A stretch of 64,000 bases of DNA from Deltaproteobacteria bacterium (GTDB lineage: Bacteria; Desulfobacterota; BSN033; WVXP01): the NCBI GenBank assembly GCA_019308905.1, contig JAFDHF010000010.1, forward strand, positions 1-64,000. Reading direction: 5' to 3'. Positions 1 to 9,468 of this stretch are shown in pieces; the first letter of the stretch is position 1; every line of letters starts with the position of its first letter. A model generated the notes under the pieces. The model was not told the origin of the DNA. It did not search any database and worked only from the letters and a program-made list of their open reading frames with translations. A program made the position numbers and the translations under genes.

Positions 1-2
1 CC

Positions 3-290
3 ACGGCAGGCAGTGCCGTAGACCCATGCTACGTGGGAGAGGGAACAGCCAGACTCTATGCCCTCAACTACAAGACCGCCGCAGCCGTACTCAACTTCGA
101 TACAACAAACGACATCCTGGACAAAAACGACCGATCCAAAATCATCGGCTCAGCCATCCCCTCAGGCGTGGTCATCGCCATCATCAGGGGCATGGGGACG
201 AGCTACATCGGCGTGGGTGGCGGCATATTCACCTCCGACGTGATCAACCGGGCAGCCATCACTCGAATGTACTGGCGGCAGTTGTTTTAG
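3..290 (+). CDS. pilY1: PilY1-like type IV pilus tip protein, C-terminal end (partial)
   Basis: Open reading frame entering from the left edge and ending at the TAA at 288-290; about 95 C-terminal residues are visible. The tail has the pattern of PilY1 C-termini: GTARLYALNYKT, then a hydrophobic stretch and SYIGVGGGI. PilY1 proteins sit at the tip of type IV pili and act in adhesion and pilus extension. The N-terminal adhesin and beta-propeller lie outside the window. The family call rests only on this tail, so it is likely but not certain. A small secreted-protein gene follows 41 bp downstream. Confidence 0.65.
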   Translation, partial: TAGSAVDPCYVGEGTARLYALNYKTAAAVLNFDTTNDILDKNDRSKIIGSAIPSGVVIAIIRGMGTSYIGVGGGIFTSDVINRAAITRMYWRQLF

Positions 291-331
291 AAACATCGTA
301 TGGAACGTCCTGTTACGAAAGGAGAGAATCC

Positions 332-628
332 ATGAAGAAATGGTCCCTGGTGATTTTCATTCTCCTCATTCAAATCTCACTGGCATGGGCGGCAGAACCC
401 TTTTTCACCACCCAGGGCCCCATCATGGAGATGGCCCGGGCCTCAGGGATCATCGTCGTCAATGAGAGGAGCATCACCGTCGATTCGTCCACACAGATCA
501 TGGACGAAAAGGGGAGATCCCTCAGCCTCCGGGAGCTGAGACCCGGTCAATGGGTCTCGGTCCAGGCAGAGCCGGACGGCGACTCGGGTATGGTGGCAAA
601 GCAGATAGTCCTGATGGGTAAGAAATAG
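332..628 (+). CDS. Small secreted protein, DUF5666-like
   Basis: 98-residue protein starting at an ATG behind a good ribosome site (AAAGGAGAGAATCC). Residues 1-20 form a signal peptide (MKKWSLVIFILLIQISLAWA). The rest is one small beta-rich domain with the pattern SGIIVVNERSITVD, a Thr-rich step, LRPGQWVSV and a final AKQIVLM. This resembles the OB-like DUF5666 fold, though the match is by eye. It lies directly after pilY1 on the same strand, so it may be a pilus-associated periplasmic accessory. No catalytic residues are apparent. Confidence 0.6.
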   Translation: MKKWSLVIFILLIQISLAWAAEPFFTTQGPIMEMARASGIIVVNERSITVDSSTQIMDEKGRSLSLRELRPGQWVSVQAEPDGDSGMVAKQIVLMGKK

Positions 629-656
629 CTCTCCCGCGAGGAGAAGTCTCATAAGG

Positions 657-691
657 CCCCGGCCGGTAATCCTGCCCTGCTCCGGCCGGGG
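657..691. terminator. Hairpin between convergent genes
   Basis: Perfect 10-bp inverted repeat CCCCGGCCGG / CCGGCCGGGG with a 15-nt loop. It sits between the stop of the small secreted protein (plus) and the stop of yitT (minus), so it can serve both strands. There is no clear T-run on either side, so intrinsic termination is inferred. Confidence 0.5.
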
Positions 692-710
692 TCTGCCTCG
701 GTCGGGGGGG

Positions 711-1577
711 CTAATAGATCTTTCTCATCTCATGCCCTCTTCCCAATACCTCCTTGGTATCGTTGACGACCACGAAGGCGTCGGGGTCGATTGAAAAGAC
801 GAGGTCCTTGAGTCTCGTCAGCTCCTTCATGGTGATCGCCGTATAGACTATGTCCCGAGGCACTCGGGTATAGCCGCCTTCACCTTTGAACAGGGTCACC
901 CCGCGGTTCATCTGTTCCAGAATCCCACGGGTGATCTCGGTGGAACGTTCCGAAATCACAAAGACCGTCTTTCTCTGATTCAAACCCACCAGAACGAGCT
1001 CGATTATGTAGGTGCTCACAAAGAGATAGACCAGAGTGTAAAGGGCCAGGTCGATCCCGAAGAGGAAGGCGCAGCCCAGCAGGACCATCACGTTGAACGC
1101 CAGAATCGTCTGGCCCAAACGCACAGAATACTTCTGTTGAAAAAAGATGGCGACTATGTCCAGGCCTCCTGCCGACCCGTAGGAGCGAAAAATAATCCCA
1201 GAACCCGTTCCCCCGATAATCCCCGCCAGGATGGCGGCCAGCAATTGGTCATGAACCGTTATGGTCACCTTAGTGACCAGAAGGGCAAAGGAGAAGACAC
1301 CCATCCCGAAGAGACTGTAAAAGAAAAACTGCCGGCTGACCCTGACCCAGCCGAGCACGAAAAGGGGAACGTTAAGGATCAGGTAGAGCCACCCCAAGTC
1401 GATTCTCTCAACGAAGTAGTAGATGATAAGGGAAAGACCTGTAAAACCACCGCTCAGGAAGTGCTTCGGCACGAGGATACCGTTGACCGCCACAGCACAG
1501 ATGAAACTCCCCAGGGTAATAATGCCGCAGTTCCATAGAACGGACTTGACCTTCTTGGCGTCGATTCTTCTCAGCAT
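711..1577 (-). CDS. yitT: YitT family membrane protein (DUF161 + DUF2179)
   Basis: 288 residues, the usual length for YitT/YpjC proteins. About five or six hydrophobic segments fill residues 15-195, including GGFTGLSLIIYYFVE and the Gly-rich GIIGGTGSGIIFRSYGSAGG loop. A soluble C-terminal DUF2179 domain follows (from about residue 205, KTVFVISERSTEI; GEGGYTR motif). The family is widespread and its transport or sensing role is not firmly known. It is transcribed alone, divergent from the glycosyltransferase at 1714 and convergent with the pilY1 side. Confidence 0.85.
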   Translation of the reverse strand: MLRRIDAKKVKSVLWNCGIITLGSFICAVAVNGILVPKHFLSGGFTGLSLIIYYFVERIDLGWLYLILNVPLFVLGWVRVSRQFFFYSLFGMGVFSFALLVTKVTITVHDQLLAAILAGIIGGTGSGIIFRSYGSAGGLDIVAIFFQQKYSVRLGQTILAFNVMVLLGCAFLFGIDLALYTLVYLFVSTYIIELVLVGLNQRKTVFVISERSTEITRGILEQMNRGVTLFKGEGGYTRVPRDIVYTAITMKELTRLKDLVFSIDPDAFVVVNDTKEVLGRGHEMRKIY

Positions 1578-1631
1578 GGCTCGTTCCTTTCAGCATGGAA
1601 AAGGATCTCTCCGGAATCTCGAATCTCCGGT

Positions 1632-1660
1632 TTGACCTTGCCGTCACCCTATCTTATACT
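1632..1660 (+). promoter_or_regulatory. Sigma-70 promoter for the glycosyltransferase/DUF4922 pair
   Basis: TTGACC (1632-1637), 17-nt spacer, TATACT (1655-1660). The next gene on this strand starts at 1714, giving a leader of about 45 nt. Confidence 0.6.
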
Positions 1661-1713
1661 CATGGGAGAGCTTATTCCAGTGGGACCTTCAACAGATAGA
1701 CGCGGAGGAGGCA

Positions 1714-3183
1714 GTGCCACGAATCGACGTAATCGTGCCAGACTCTTCGGCACCCGGCTTCGATTGGAATGTCAGGCAGTGGAACTCGAACCTCATCGGA
1801 TCGGTGATCGTTCCACACACTGGCAGAGGCGGTCTCCCCCCCCCGAAGGTTCAATCCCTTGGTTTCCGCAACCTGACCGCCGGACCGGGTCTCACGGCAG
1901 CCATCGCACGGTGCCAGGGCGATCTTGTCATCTTTCTTCTTTCCAGTCAGAGGATCTCTCTTGCCCCCGGCGCTCTCGACAGATTCCTCGAAGTGGCCCT
2001 CGATACGGGAGCCGGCCTTCTCTACGCGGACTTCCACGTGGCATCCGAAAAGGGCGGGGGGACCGTCGAGTGTCCGGTCATCGACTACCAGCTCGGATCG
2101 GTGCGGGACGATTTCGACTTCGGGCCCTTGGTCTTTCTATCGAGGCGATCGATCGACAGCGCGCTCCGTCGCCACGGCCCCCTGGATGAGGGCAGGTGGT
2201 CGGCCTTCTACGATTTGAGGTTGAAGATCTCAACCGATTCACGGATCGTCCGTATACCCGAGCCGCTCTGCTCCACACTAGACTCTGAGGATCAAGGGGC
2301 GGAAGAGAGGCTCTTCCACTATCTCCGCCCTGAAAACCAGCGGGCCCAACTCGAAATGGAGAGGGTCCTGACGGCTCATCTGAAGCGGATAGGCGCCTTC
2401 CTTGGACCTCGTTTCGAAAAGATCCGGCCTTCCGGTCTTCCGAAGACGGCGAGCGTCATCATCCCGGTAAAAGACCGGGAGAAAACGATCGGTGACGCCG
2501 TGAGGAGCGCTCTGGCCCAGGAGACGGATTTCGATTTCAATGTCATCGTCGTTGACAACCACTCTACTGATAGGACTCCGGAAATCCTCGATGGCCTGGC
2601 CGGAACGGATGACCGGCTTGTTCGCCTCGTCCCACCCAGAAAGGATCTCCAAATCGGCGGGTGCTGGAACGAGGCGATCCGGTCTCCCTGGTGCGGCACC
2701 TACGCTGTCCAGCTCGATTCGGACGATCTCTACGCAGGCCCGAAGGCCCTTCAAACAATGGTGGACTTTTTCGGAGAGGGCGATTACGCCATGGTCGTCG
2801 GTGCATACAGAACAGCAGACCTCCTCCAGAGGGAGATCCCCCCCGGTGTTGTGGATCACCGGGAATGGACCCGGGAGAATGGCAGGAACAACCTGCTCCG
2901 CGTCAACGGCCTCGGCGCTCCCAGGGCCTTCTTTGCTCCCCTGGTGAGGCGCCACCCGTTTCCGAATGTCAGCTATGGAGAGGACTATGCAATGGGACTC
3001 CGCCTTTCCAGGTACTACCAGATCGGGAGGATCTTCGAGCCGGTCTATGTCTGCCGCAGGTGGGAGGGCAACTCCGATGCCGGCCTTTCCAGGGAAACGG
3101 CGAACCGGCACAACCTCTACAAGGACCGCCTGAGAACTCTGGAAATCTTAGCCCGCCAACAGATGAACCGTGGAGGGGTCTGA
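1714..3183 (+). CDS. Two-domain family 2 glycosyltransferase
   Basis: 489 residues from a GTG behind GGAGGAGG. The C-terminal half (about 243-480) is a GT-A fold family 2 domain: [25 protein letters not shown], and the nucleotide-sugar/metal motif DSDD at 335-338, with a later [11 protein letters not shown]. The N-terminal 240 residues look like a second, degenerate GT2-type domain ([22 protein letters not shown]) without a clear DxD. It should transfer a sugar from a nucleotide donor; the acceptor is unknown. The DUF4922 gene starts 3 nt after its stop, so the two are surely co-translated. Confidence 0.8.
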   Translation: MPRIDVIVPDSSAPGFDWNVRQWNSNLIGSVIVPHTGRGGLPPPKVQSLGFRNLTAGPGLTAAIARCQGDLVIFLLSSQRISLAPGALDRFLEVALDTGAGLLYADFHVASEKGGGTVECPVIDYQLGSVRDDFDFGPLVFLSRRSIDSALRRHGPLDEGRWSAFYDLRLKISTDSRIVRIPEPLCSTLDSEDQGAEERLFHYLRPENQRAQLEMERVLTAHLKRIGAFLGPRFEKIRPSGLPKTASVIIPVKDREKTIGDAVRSALAQETDFDFNVIVVDNHSTDRTPEILDGLAGTDDRLVRLVPPRKDLQIGGCWNEAIRSPWCGTYAVQLDSDDLYAGPKALQTMVDFFGEGDYAMVVGAYRTADLLQREIPPGVVDHREWTRENGRNNLLRVNGLGAPRAFFAPLVRRHPFPNVSYGEDYAMGLRLSRYYQIGRIFEPVYVCRRWEGNSDAGLSRETANRHNLYKDRLRTLEILARQQMNRGGV

Positions 3184-3186
3184 CCC

Positions 3187-4242
3187 GTGGAGCAGGGGAG
3201 AATCATCCCGGATGAAGACCTCGTCCCCTATCTCCCCCGCGACGGCGATCGTACCCTCTCCTCTCGGATGAGGGCTCTTTACGAACAGCAGAGGCGGACT
3301 TGGCCCCAACTGCGCCGGGCCCACGGTGCGCTGAAAAGAGCAGAGACCCGGAGGATTGAGCTGGGAGGGTGTACGGTTCTCTGCCAACATACGCCTCACC
3401 GCCTGGCCAACGTCTCGGCCAGCATGGACCCTGCCTCCATCCGCATGCGGCCCTGCTTTCTCTGTAACGAGAACCTCTATCCCGAACAGAAAGCTCTCCG
3501 GTACGGCCGGAACTATCTGATCCTCTGCAATATTGCACCCATCTTCGAGTTTCATCTGGTCATCATCCACCGCCGCCATCTTCCTCAACAGATCCAAGAC
3601 CACTTCCATACGGCCCTGAGCCTGGCCCGTGATTGCTCACCCGATTTCGCCGTCATATACAACGGCCCCAGCTGCGGTGCCTCCATACCCGATCATTTCC
3701 ACCTCCAGGCCTTTCCAGCGAACAACCTCCCCCTGGAGGAACAGCTCTGGACCTCCCCGGCCCCAAGATCCCGGAGGGCCCTGATAGACGAAAGGGGAAT
3801 ACTCATCTCCGCCCCCCAGGGCTTCTACCGGCCATTGCTGACCTTTGAGACGAGAGATCCTCTTCTGCTTTCTTCCTGGTTTCGCGAGATCCTCGATGAT
3901 CTGGCCGAGTTGGGAGGAGCAACAGGCGAGCCCATGATCAATCTCGTCATGGCCTACAGAGAGGGTCGATGGCAGATGACCCTCTTTCCGAGAGAGAAAC
4001 ACCGCCCGGAGGCCTACTATGCCCGGGGGCAGGACCGGCTCCTCATCAGTCCCGGGGCCATCGATATGGCGGGCGTCTTCGTGATACCACGCCGGAAGGA
4101 TTACCTCCGGGCCGACGCCTCGATTCTGAAAGGCATATACCGGGAAGTAACCCTGTCGGAGAGCCGGTTCTCAGGGCTCATAGATGAGATCGGGGGGAAA
4201 AAAAGGAGAAAGGGGTATCTCTCTCAAAACCGGGACTTGTGA
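3187..4242 (+). CDS. DUF4922 protein, HIT-like nucleotidyltransferase/phosphorylase
   Basis: 351 residues from a GTG 3 nt after the glycosyltransferase stop. Family marks are RPCFLCNENLYPEQ (about 97-110) and the HIT-like signature SIPDHFHLQAFP, whose H-x-H would be the nucleotide-handling histidines. DUF4922 is related to the Ap4A phosphorylase/GDP-galactose phosphorylase group. A phosphorolysis or nucleotidyl transfer reaction is therefore inferred; the substrate is unknown. Coupling to a glycosyltransferase suggests it supplies or recycles a sugar nucleotide for that enzyme. Confidence 0.7.
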   Translation: MEQGRIIPDEDLVPYLPRDGDRTLSSRMRALYEQQRRTWPQLRRAHGALKRAETRRIELGGCTVLCQHTPHRLANVSASMDPASIRMRPCFLCNENLYPEQKALRYGRNYLILCNIAPIFEFHLVIIHRRHLPQQIQDHFHTALSLARDCSPDFAVIYNGPSCGASIPDHFHLQAFPANNLPLEEQLWTSPAPRSRRALIDERGILISAPQGFYRPLLTFETRDPLLLSSWFREILDDLAELGGATGEPMINLVMAYREGRWQMTLFPREKHRPEAYYARGQDRLLISPGAIDMAGVFVIPRRKDYLRADASILKGIYREVTLSESRFSGLIDEIGGKKRRKGYLSQNRDL

Positions 4243-4279
4243 CCCAGGAGAACCACAGGAGGGAGAAGGATCCAGCCTC

Positions 4280-4858
4280 TCAGATGGTCCCCCTGAGGCC
4301 GATGGAGTCGGCAACCTCCCGCATTCCCATGATGACATCCTCAAAGAGCTCCGAAAGGTCCACACCGAGCATGGCAGCTCCCTTTTCGACAATCGAGCGG
4401 TCCACACCCGCTGCAAACGCCTTGTCCTTCCACTTCTTCCTCACCGATTTCGGGGTCAGATCGAGGACACTCTTGGAAGGCCGCACCAGTGCCACGGCAG
4501 TGACAAGCCCTGTCAACTCGTCGACAGCGTAAAGGACCTTCTCCATGTCGCTCTTAGGCTCCACGTCCGAGCAGATGCCCCACCCGTGAGATACGACGGC
4601 TCGGATGTACTCTTCAGGCCATCCCCTCTCGGTTAGAATCTCACGGGTCTTGCGGCAGTGCTGCTCCGGAAACCGCTCGTAGTCGAGATCGTGAACCAGA
4701 CCGATGACTCCCCATTTGTCCTCGTCTTCCCCTCTCTTCCGCGCGATATAGCGCATCACCCCCTCCACGCAGAGGGCATGCTTGATCAGGCTCTCACTCT
4801 GGTTGAATTCGGTCAGAAGCGCCCACGCCTCTTCTCGAGTCGGTCTATTCTCAGCCAT
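4280..4858 (-). CDS. HD-domain (HDIG-type) hydrolase
   Basis: 192 residues. The ATG at 4858 is preferred over an in-frame TTG six bases upstream because AGGAGG lies at the right distance from the ATG. Metal-binding HD residues are visible in SLIKHALCVEG, GLVHDLDYERFP (the HD pair) and VVSHGWG, with a later DELTGLV. Such proteins are small phosphohydrolases acting on nucleotides or phosphoesters; the substrate cannot be told. It is a single gene on the minus strand, convergent with the DUF4922 gene. Confidence 0.75.
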   Translation of the reverse strand: MAENRPTREEAWALLTEFNQSESLIKHALCVEGVMRYIARKRGEDEDKWGVIGLVHDLDYERFPEQHCRKTREILTERGWPEEYIRAVVSHGWGICSDVEPKSDMEKVLYAVDELTGLVTAVALVRPSKSVLDLTPKSVRKKWKDKAFAAGVDRSIVEKGAAMLGVDLSELFEDVIMGMREVADSIGLRGTI

Positions 4859-4969
4859 CGTCAAACCTCCTCATCAGGACGACTCAGCCGCCATGGGGAA
4901 ACACCCCTCTCCGGACAGGCCAGCCGATGTCCCCCCGGCCGGAAGAAATGCCGACCAAGGGGACAGAGG

Positions 4970-4998
4970 GCTATACCCTGCGGCAGCCATCTCACCAA
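4970..4998 (-). promoter_or_regulatory. Possible promoter for the HD-domain gene
   Basis: On the minus strand TTGGTG (4998-4993), 17-nt spacer, TATAGC (4975-4970). It would give a leader of about 105 nt. The rest of the 350-bp gap (4859-5210) shows only the terminator of the upstream operon. Confidence 0.35.
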
Positions 4999-5160
4999 TA
5001 CCGGAGGAGAGGCCTCCTGCCGGCGATGGCCCGGTTTTCCCCTTTTCCCCTCTTCATATAACCCATCGCTCACGGGAAGTAAAGGCCGGAGCACGGTAGA
5101 TGTCAAACCCTCGGGTAAAAATCGGGGGAGGACATCTCCCCACCGACATCCAAAGCCAAA

Positions 5161-5176
5161 AGGCCGATTCCGGCCT
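5161..5176 (-). terminator. Intrinsic terminator of the TRAP/Gfo-Idh operon
   Basis: Perfect 6-bp stem AGGCCG / CGGCCT with a 4-nt loop. On the minus strand it is followed by TTTTGGCTTT. It lies 35 bp after the Gfo/Idh stop. Confidence 0.6.
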
Positions 5177-5210
5177 CTGCAGACCCCTGAACGCGGGAAG
5201 CCATGTCTCT

Positions 5211-6224
5211 TCATGTCTGCGGAGGATTCAACCGGATGACTATCCCTTCCCTGTCTGATCTGCGAATTCCGTCGAGCACAAACATGGTCCTTCTCACCTC
5301 GTCGCCCGAAGCCACAGGGGACCTCTTGTCCCGAATGGCCTCCGAGAACTCTTTCAGTTGGACCGTATACAGGGAAGGAGCCTGTTGCCCGGACATGACC
5401 GTCTCGCCGTTTATCTCCAGACGGTATGAAAACCCGAAAACCCCTCCGGCGGGAAACTCGAAGAGCCTCATCGTGCCTCGGGGTCCCACGATGATGGTCT
5501 CGTGGAGATAGGGGGTTGTGTTCAAGGAGAGGTGGACAGAGGCCATTTCGCCGGAGTCAAACCCAAGGATCATATCGGCCTCATCCTCTCCTTCCCAAAG
5601 AGGGTTTCGAGAGCGGGAAAGAGCAAAAACGGTCGAGGGGGTCTTGTCGAGAAGCCACAGAATGGTGTCGACGGAGTGGCTTCCCTGCAGAAGGATGACG
5701 AGCCCACCCGCCTCCTGGGAACTCCTCCACCAGTCCGTCGGGGGTTGGGGGAAGCTTACGAGAAAATTGATGTCTATCCGGAAGGGGTGGCCGATCTCGT
5801 CCATCCTAGCCCGTATCTCAGCCATGGCGTCCGAGAAACGCCTGCTCTGGCCTACCATCAGGGTCACCCCGTTTGTCCTTGCCTCCTCCACCATCTCATC
5901 CGCTTCCCTGAAATTCAACGCCATGGGCTTCTCCACGAGGATATGCTTCCCCGCCCGGGCCGCCTCCAGACAGACGGGATGATGCATATGATTCGGCAGG
6001 CAGACAAGGACCGCCTCGATCTCCTGGTCTTCGAGAAGCCTGCGGTAATCTGAATAGACCCGCTTTACGCCGAACCTCTCGGTGCCCTCTCTGGCCCGAT
6101 CGTCCCGGCGGGTAGAGATGGCCACGAGCTCCACCAGATCCTTTAGATCCATGGCAGCATTGGCGTGGGCCAAGGCGATCCTTCCGAACCCGATGATGCC
6201 GATTCTCAATCTTCTTTCTGGCAT
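5211..6224 (-). CDS. Gfo/Idh/MocA family NAD(P)-dependent oxidoreductase
   Basis: 337 residues, standard family length. The N-terminal Rossmann motif GIIGFGRIA is at 9-17. The cofactor/catalytic EKP is at 98-100, and the C-terminal substrate domain has GGLVILLQGSHSVD with H183 and D186 in the usual catalytic place. Members oxidise or reduce sugars, inositols or sugar acids. It is the last gene of the minus-strand operon after dctP, dctQ and dctM, so it probably acts on the compound that system imports. Confidence 0.85.
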   Translation of the reverse strand: MPERRLRIGIIGFGRIALAHANAAMDLKDLVELVAISTRRDDRAREGTERFGVKRVYSDYRRLLEDQEIEAVLVCLPNHMHHPVCLEAARAGKHILVEKPMALNFREADEMVEEARTNGVTLMVGQSRRFSDAMAEIRARMDEIGHPFRIDINFLVSFPQPPTDWWRSSQEAGGLVILLQGSHSVDTILWLLDKTPSTVFALSRSRNPLWEGEDEADMILGFDSGEMASVHLSLNTTPYLHETIIVGPRGTMRLFEFPAGGVFGFSYRLEINGETVMSGQQAPSLYTVQLKEFSEAIRDKRSPVASGDEVRRTMFVLDGIRRSDREGIVIRLNPPQT

Positions 6225-6308
6225 GGTACCTCCTCAACACCGTGTTTCAGACTGTATCTTGCAAGCCGTTGGATTCATCCCTGGAATCACGACCAAGAGT
6301 GGGAAACC

Positions 6309-7577
6309 TCAATGCATGAACAGCTCGGGCACGAACATCACCAATTGAGGAATGTAGGTTATGACAAACAATACCCCGATCGATGCAATCAGGAAAGGAA
6401 CCGTTGCCAGGGCAATCCTCTCCAGGGGAACCTCGGCGATGGGGGAAGCCACAATCAGACAGACACCGAGAGGCGGGGTGGCGAGTCCGATATTGAGGTT
6501 GACCACCAGAATGATTCCGAAATGGACCGGATCGATGCCGATCGTCTGAGCCAGGGGCAGCAGGATCGGGGTCAGGAGGATGATGGCTGCAAGAGTCTCC
6601 ATAATCGTACCTACAAACAGGAGAAGGACGTTGATGAGCAACAGGATCAGGATGGGATTGCCGGTTATCGAGGTCATTGCCTTCGCGACGATCTCAGGAA
6701 CCGTCTCGGCCGCCAATATCCACCCGAAGAGGTGAGCCATGGCCAAAATTATGAGAATGCTCCCGGTCAACACGCTCGTCTCATAGAGGACGTGCAGGAG
6801 GTGTGGGATCTTAAGCTCCCGGTAAATGAAAAACCCCACGATCAGGGCATAGAAGACCGCGACTCCCGCCGCCTCGGTAGGAGTGAAAACACCGCTGAGA
6901 ATCCCTCCGAGCAGGATGACCGGCATGAGGATGGCCAAAATCGTGTTGAAGAACCCCTCGGTCACCGTGCGAATCGAGAGGATCTTCTCCCGTACGGGAA
7001 ATCTCTGACGCCGTGCAAAGTAAGCAGCCACACCCAGTTGGGCAAGTCCCAGCAGAAGTCCCGGGATGAAACCGGCCAGAAACAGCCTCGCAACGGAAGT
7101 CTCCGCCATAGCTCCGTAGACCACCATGGCAATACTGGGAGGAATCGTAGGTCCGATGGTGGAGGAAATGGCCGTCACCGCCCCGCTGTACTCCGCCGAG
7201 TAACCCTCCTTCTTCATGGCCGGGATCATGATAGATCCGATAGCCGCCGTGTCCGCAGCTCCCGCTCCGGTAATGCCGGCAAAAAAGATGCTGGCAATGA
7301 TATTCACATAGGCCAGCCCTCCCCGGATGTGCCCGATCAGGATATAGAAGAAGTCGACGAGCCGTCTGGTTATTCCGGAGGCGTTCATTAGCTTGCCGGC
7401 AAGAATAAAAAGGGGAACGGCCAGGAGCAGAAAATTGTCGAGACCGACAAAGACCCTCTGGGAGACCAAGACAAAAGGCATCTGTGTCCTCCAGAGGTAG
7501 AGAACGCTGCTTATCCCCAGGACAAAGGCGATGGGGATGCCGATGGCCAAAAGAAGGGTGAAAACAGCGGCGATCAT
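6309..7577 (-). CDS. dctM: TRAP transporter large permease (DctM)
   Basis: 422 residues, strongly hydrophobic throughout with about 12 membrane segments, typical of DctM. Family stretches include AVPLFILAGKLMNASGIT and GAGAADTAAIGSIMIPAMKK. It forms the sodium-driven channel subunit with DctQ and receives substrate from DctP. Its start overlaps the dctQ stop by 4 nt (ATGA), implying translational coupling. The Gfo/Idh gene follows 84 bp downstream. Confidence 0.93.
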   Translation of the reverse strand: MIAAVFTLLLAIGIPIAFVLGISSVLYLWRTQMPFVLVSQRVFVGLDNFLLLAVPLFILAGKLMNASGITRRLVDFFYILIGHIRGGLAYVNIIASIFFAGITGAGAADTAAIGSIMIPAMKKEGYSAEYSGAVTAISSTIGPTIPPSIAMVVYGAMAETSVARLFLAGFIPGLLLGLAQLGVAAYFARRQRFPVREKILSIRTVTEGFFNTILAILMPVILLGGILSGVFTPTEAAGVAVFYALIVGFFIYRELKIPHLLHVLYETSVLTGSILIILAMAHLFGWILAAETVPEIVAKAMTSITGNPILILLLINVLLLFVGTIMETLAAIILLTPILLPLAQTIGIDPVHFGIILVVNLNIGLATPPLGVCLIVASPIAEVPLERIALATVPFLIASIGVLFVITYIPQLVMFVPELFMH

Positions 7578-8095
7578 CCGTCCTTCCTCTGAAGATTCGA
7601 GGCTGCAGCGCCTTGGAGGAGAAGATCGAAGGTGTTTATGACCACGAAAAAGAGCATGCAGACAAAGCCCACCCGCAGGAGCCGATAGAGCTGAGCCATA
7701 GGTATGCCCAAGGCCGGACTCACGGTCTTTGTTATGACCGCCTTCTGGATCAGCAGGGAGGGGGAATCGATACAGACGAGCAGGAAAAGGCCGATCAGTA
7801 CCTGTGACCCTACCGTCACAAACATCCGTATCCGGGGGGGCAACGCGTTGGAGAGGGCCTCAACCTTTACGAACTGATTATGCCTCAATGCGATGGAAGC
7901 CCCAAAGAGTACTGAGAAGACAAGAAGATATCCGGAGATCTCATTGGTCCATGTAAGAGGATCAGACAGAACGTATCGGAAGAACACGGCTAGGTTCACG
8001 AAGAAGACTATTCCCCCCATGCTTAGAATAATGGAGACCTTGATGACCCTCTCAAGTACGTCGCTGAACCTACTCGCGATCCTCAAGATCAGCAT
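7574..8095 (-). CDS. dctQ: TRAP transporter small permease (DctQ)
   Basis: 173 residues with four hydrophobic segments, as in DctQ; the first is near ILSMGGIVFFVNLAVFFRYV. The longer frame reaches 8143, but the ATG at 8095 has AGAGGAGAT at good spacing and the N-terminus then fits the family. The RYV...TWTNEISGYLLVFSVLFGA region matches family conservation. It lies between dctP and dctM, separated from dctP by a strong stem-loop at 8174-8214. Confidence 0.88.
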   Translation of the reverse strand: MLILRIASRFSDVLERVIKVSIILSMGGIVFFVNLAVFFRYVLSDPLTWTNEISGYLLVFSVLFGASIALRHNQFVKVEALSNALPPRIRMFVTVGSQVLIGLFLLVCIDSPSLLIQKAVITKTVSPALGIPMAQLYRLLRVGFVCMLFFVVINTFDLLLQGAAASNLQRKDG

Positions 8096-8173
8096 CTGCA
8101 GATCTCCTCTTCCCCTGGATCCGGCAAGGAACCAAAAAAACAACCGGAGAAAGCTGAAAGCGGAGAGAAACGA

Positions 8174-8214
8174 CTGCAGGCAGGCTCTGAACTACCTGTG
8201 AAACCTGCCTGCAG
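8174..8214 (-). other. Intercistronic stem-loop between dctP and dctQ
   Basis: Perfect 11-bp inverted repeat CTGCAGGCAGG / CCTGCCTGCAG with a 19-nt loop, between the dctP stop (8245) and the dctQ start (8095). No T-run follows on the minus strand, so mRNA 3'-end protection or partial termination after dctP fits better than a full stop. Confidence 0.6.
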
Positions 8215-8244
8215 CGAACCGCCTGCATCCAAGGACCCAGTCTC

Positions 8245-9309
8245 TCACCTGGTCACGTACCATTCCTCCCTTTCGATCCCTGCCCCCACTTCACGGATCT
8301 TTACAACCATCTCCCTCGTCCACTCGGCCGTATCTTTCGGGAGGTCGTTGTACAGCCACTCATAGACCGGTTTTGTAGCCTCTATAAAAGGGGTAAGATC
8401 TGCCACGGTACTGACCTGCAGACCATGCTCTTTCATCTTTTCGATAGCCCATCCTCCCTTTTCAAGGGCGTCCTGATCCATCTTCTTCCGCCAAATCGGG
8501 ATACACTTGGTAACGGCAAGCTGGTGCTCTCTGGAGAGCTTATCCCATGTTGCCTTGCTCATCAGAAAGATTCCACCATTGGAAACGACGGGGAGGAGGG
8601 TCATGTATTTCTGAACCTCGTAGAACTTCTTGCCATAGAGAGTCAGGGGACCGTTCTCATTCCCATCGACCACACCCGTTTGAAGAGCCGTATAGAGCTC
8701 GCCAAAGGGAAGGGGTACCGGGCTGGCCCCTATGGCGCTATATGCCTTCATGTGAAGGGGAACCTGCATGGTCCTGATTTTCAACCCCTTGAAATCCTCG
8801 ATCGATTTGATGGGGCGCTTGTTGTTCATGGGAAGCCGGAAGTCGGGGGCTGCGATGGCCAGTACCTTGAGCCCCACCTTCTCTCCCTGTTCCCGAGCCT
8901 TTCCCAAAATCAGCTGTCCCACGCTACCGTTCATGACCGCCATCCAGTGGTTGGGCCCCTTGAAAAGGAAGGGGAGATTCAAGATCCGCAGGGCCGGGAT
9001 AAAAGTCCCGGTCACTCCGATAGATGTGGCCTGGAAATCGACACTGCCGAGTTGCAGGCCTTCGGTGATGTCTCTCTCCCCGCCCAGTTGGCCCTGGGGG
9101 TAGATCTTGACCTTCAAGGCGCCACCCGTCGATTTGTCGAGACACTGGCCGAAAGCCACTCCAGCGGTATGGTAGAAATAGATCGGTACATTTGCGTGGC
9201 CGTATTTCAAAACCGTTGCCGCCCCCGCAGAATGGGCCCACAGCAGAAAGATACCGAGGATGAAGAAAATCCAAAGCCTTTTCCCTTTGATAATCTTAAT
9301 GGCTTTCAT
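8245..9309 (-). CDS. dctP: TRAP transporter substrate-binding protein (DctP)
   Basis: 354 residues, Sec signal peptide at about 1-30 (KKRLW-type positive start, hydrophobic core, AGA cleavage). Family motifs are YPQGQLGGERD, the Arg-bearing LKIRTMQVP, and GELYTALQTGVVDGNENG, which is characteristic of DctP/TeaA/SiaP. The conserved Arg usually binds a substrate carboxylate, so an organic or sugar acid is likely. It is the first gene of the operon, with AAAGGAGG before the ATG and a strong promoter at 9469-9497. Confidence 0.92.
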   Translation of the reverse strand: MKAIKIIKGKRLWIFFILGIFLLWAHSAGAATVLKYGHANVPIYFYHTAGVAFGQCLDKSTGGALKVKIYPQGQLGGERDITEGLQLGSVDFQATSIGVTGTFIPALRILNLPFLFKGPNHWMAVMNGSVGQLILGKAREQGEKVGLKVLAIAAPDFRLPMNNKRPIKSIEDFKGLKIRTMQVPLHMKAYSAIGASPVPLPFGELYTALQTGVVDGNENGPLTLYGKKFYEVQKYMTLLPVVSNGGIFLMSKATWDKLSREHQLAVTKCIPIWRKKMDQDALEKGGWAIEKMKEHGLQVSTVADLTPFIEATKPVYEWLYNDLPKDTAEWTREMVVKIREVGAGIEREEWYVTR

Positions 9310-9468
9310 GGCTTTCCTCCTTTCTCATTCCTCATCGTCCTTTTTGCCTTACCAGATGCTCATTTTCCTCCTATCTCATCACCTCCCCTCCCCACGGCAG
9401 CAAACCACCCTTCCGCCTCGATCGATCCTCAATGTCCCCATTCGTTCCACAATGCGAAAAGATACCCC

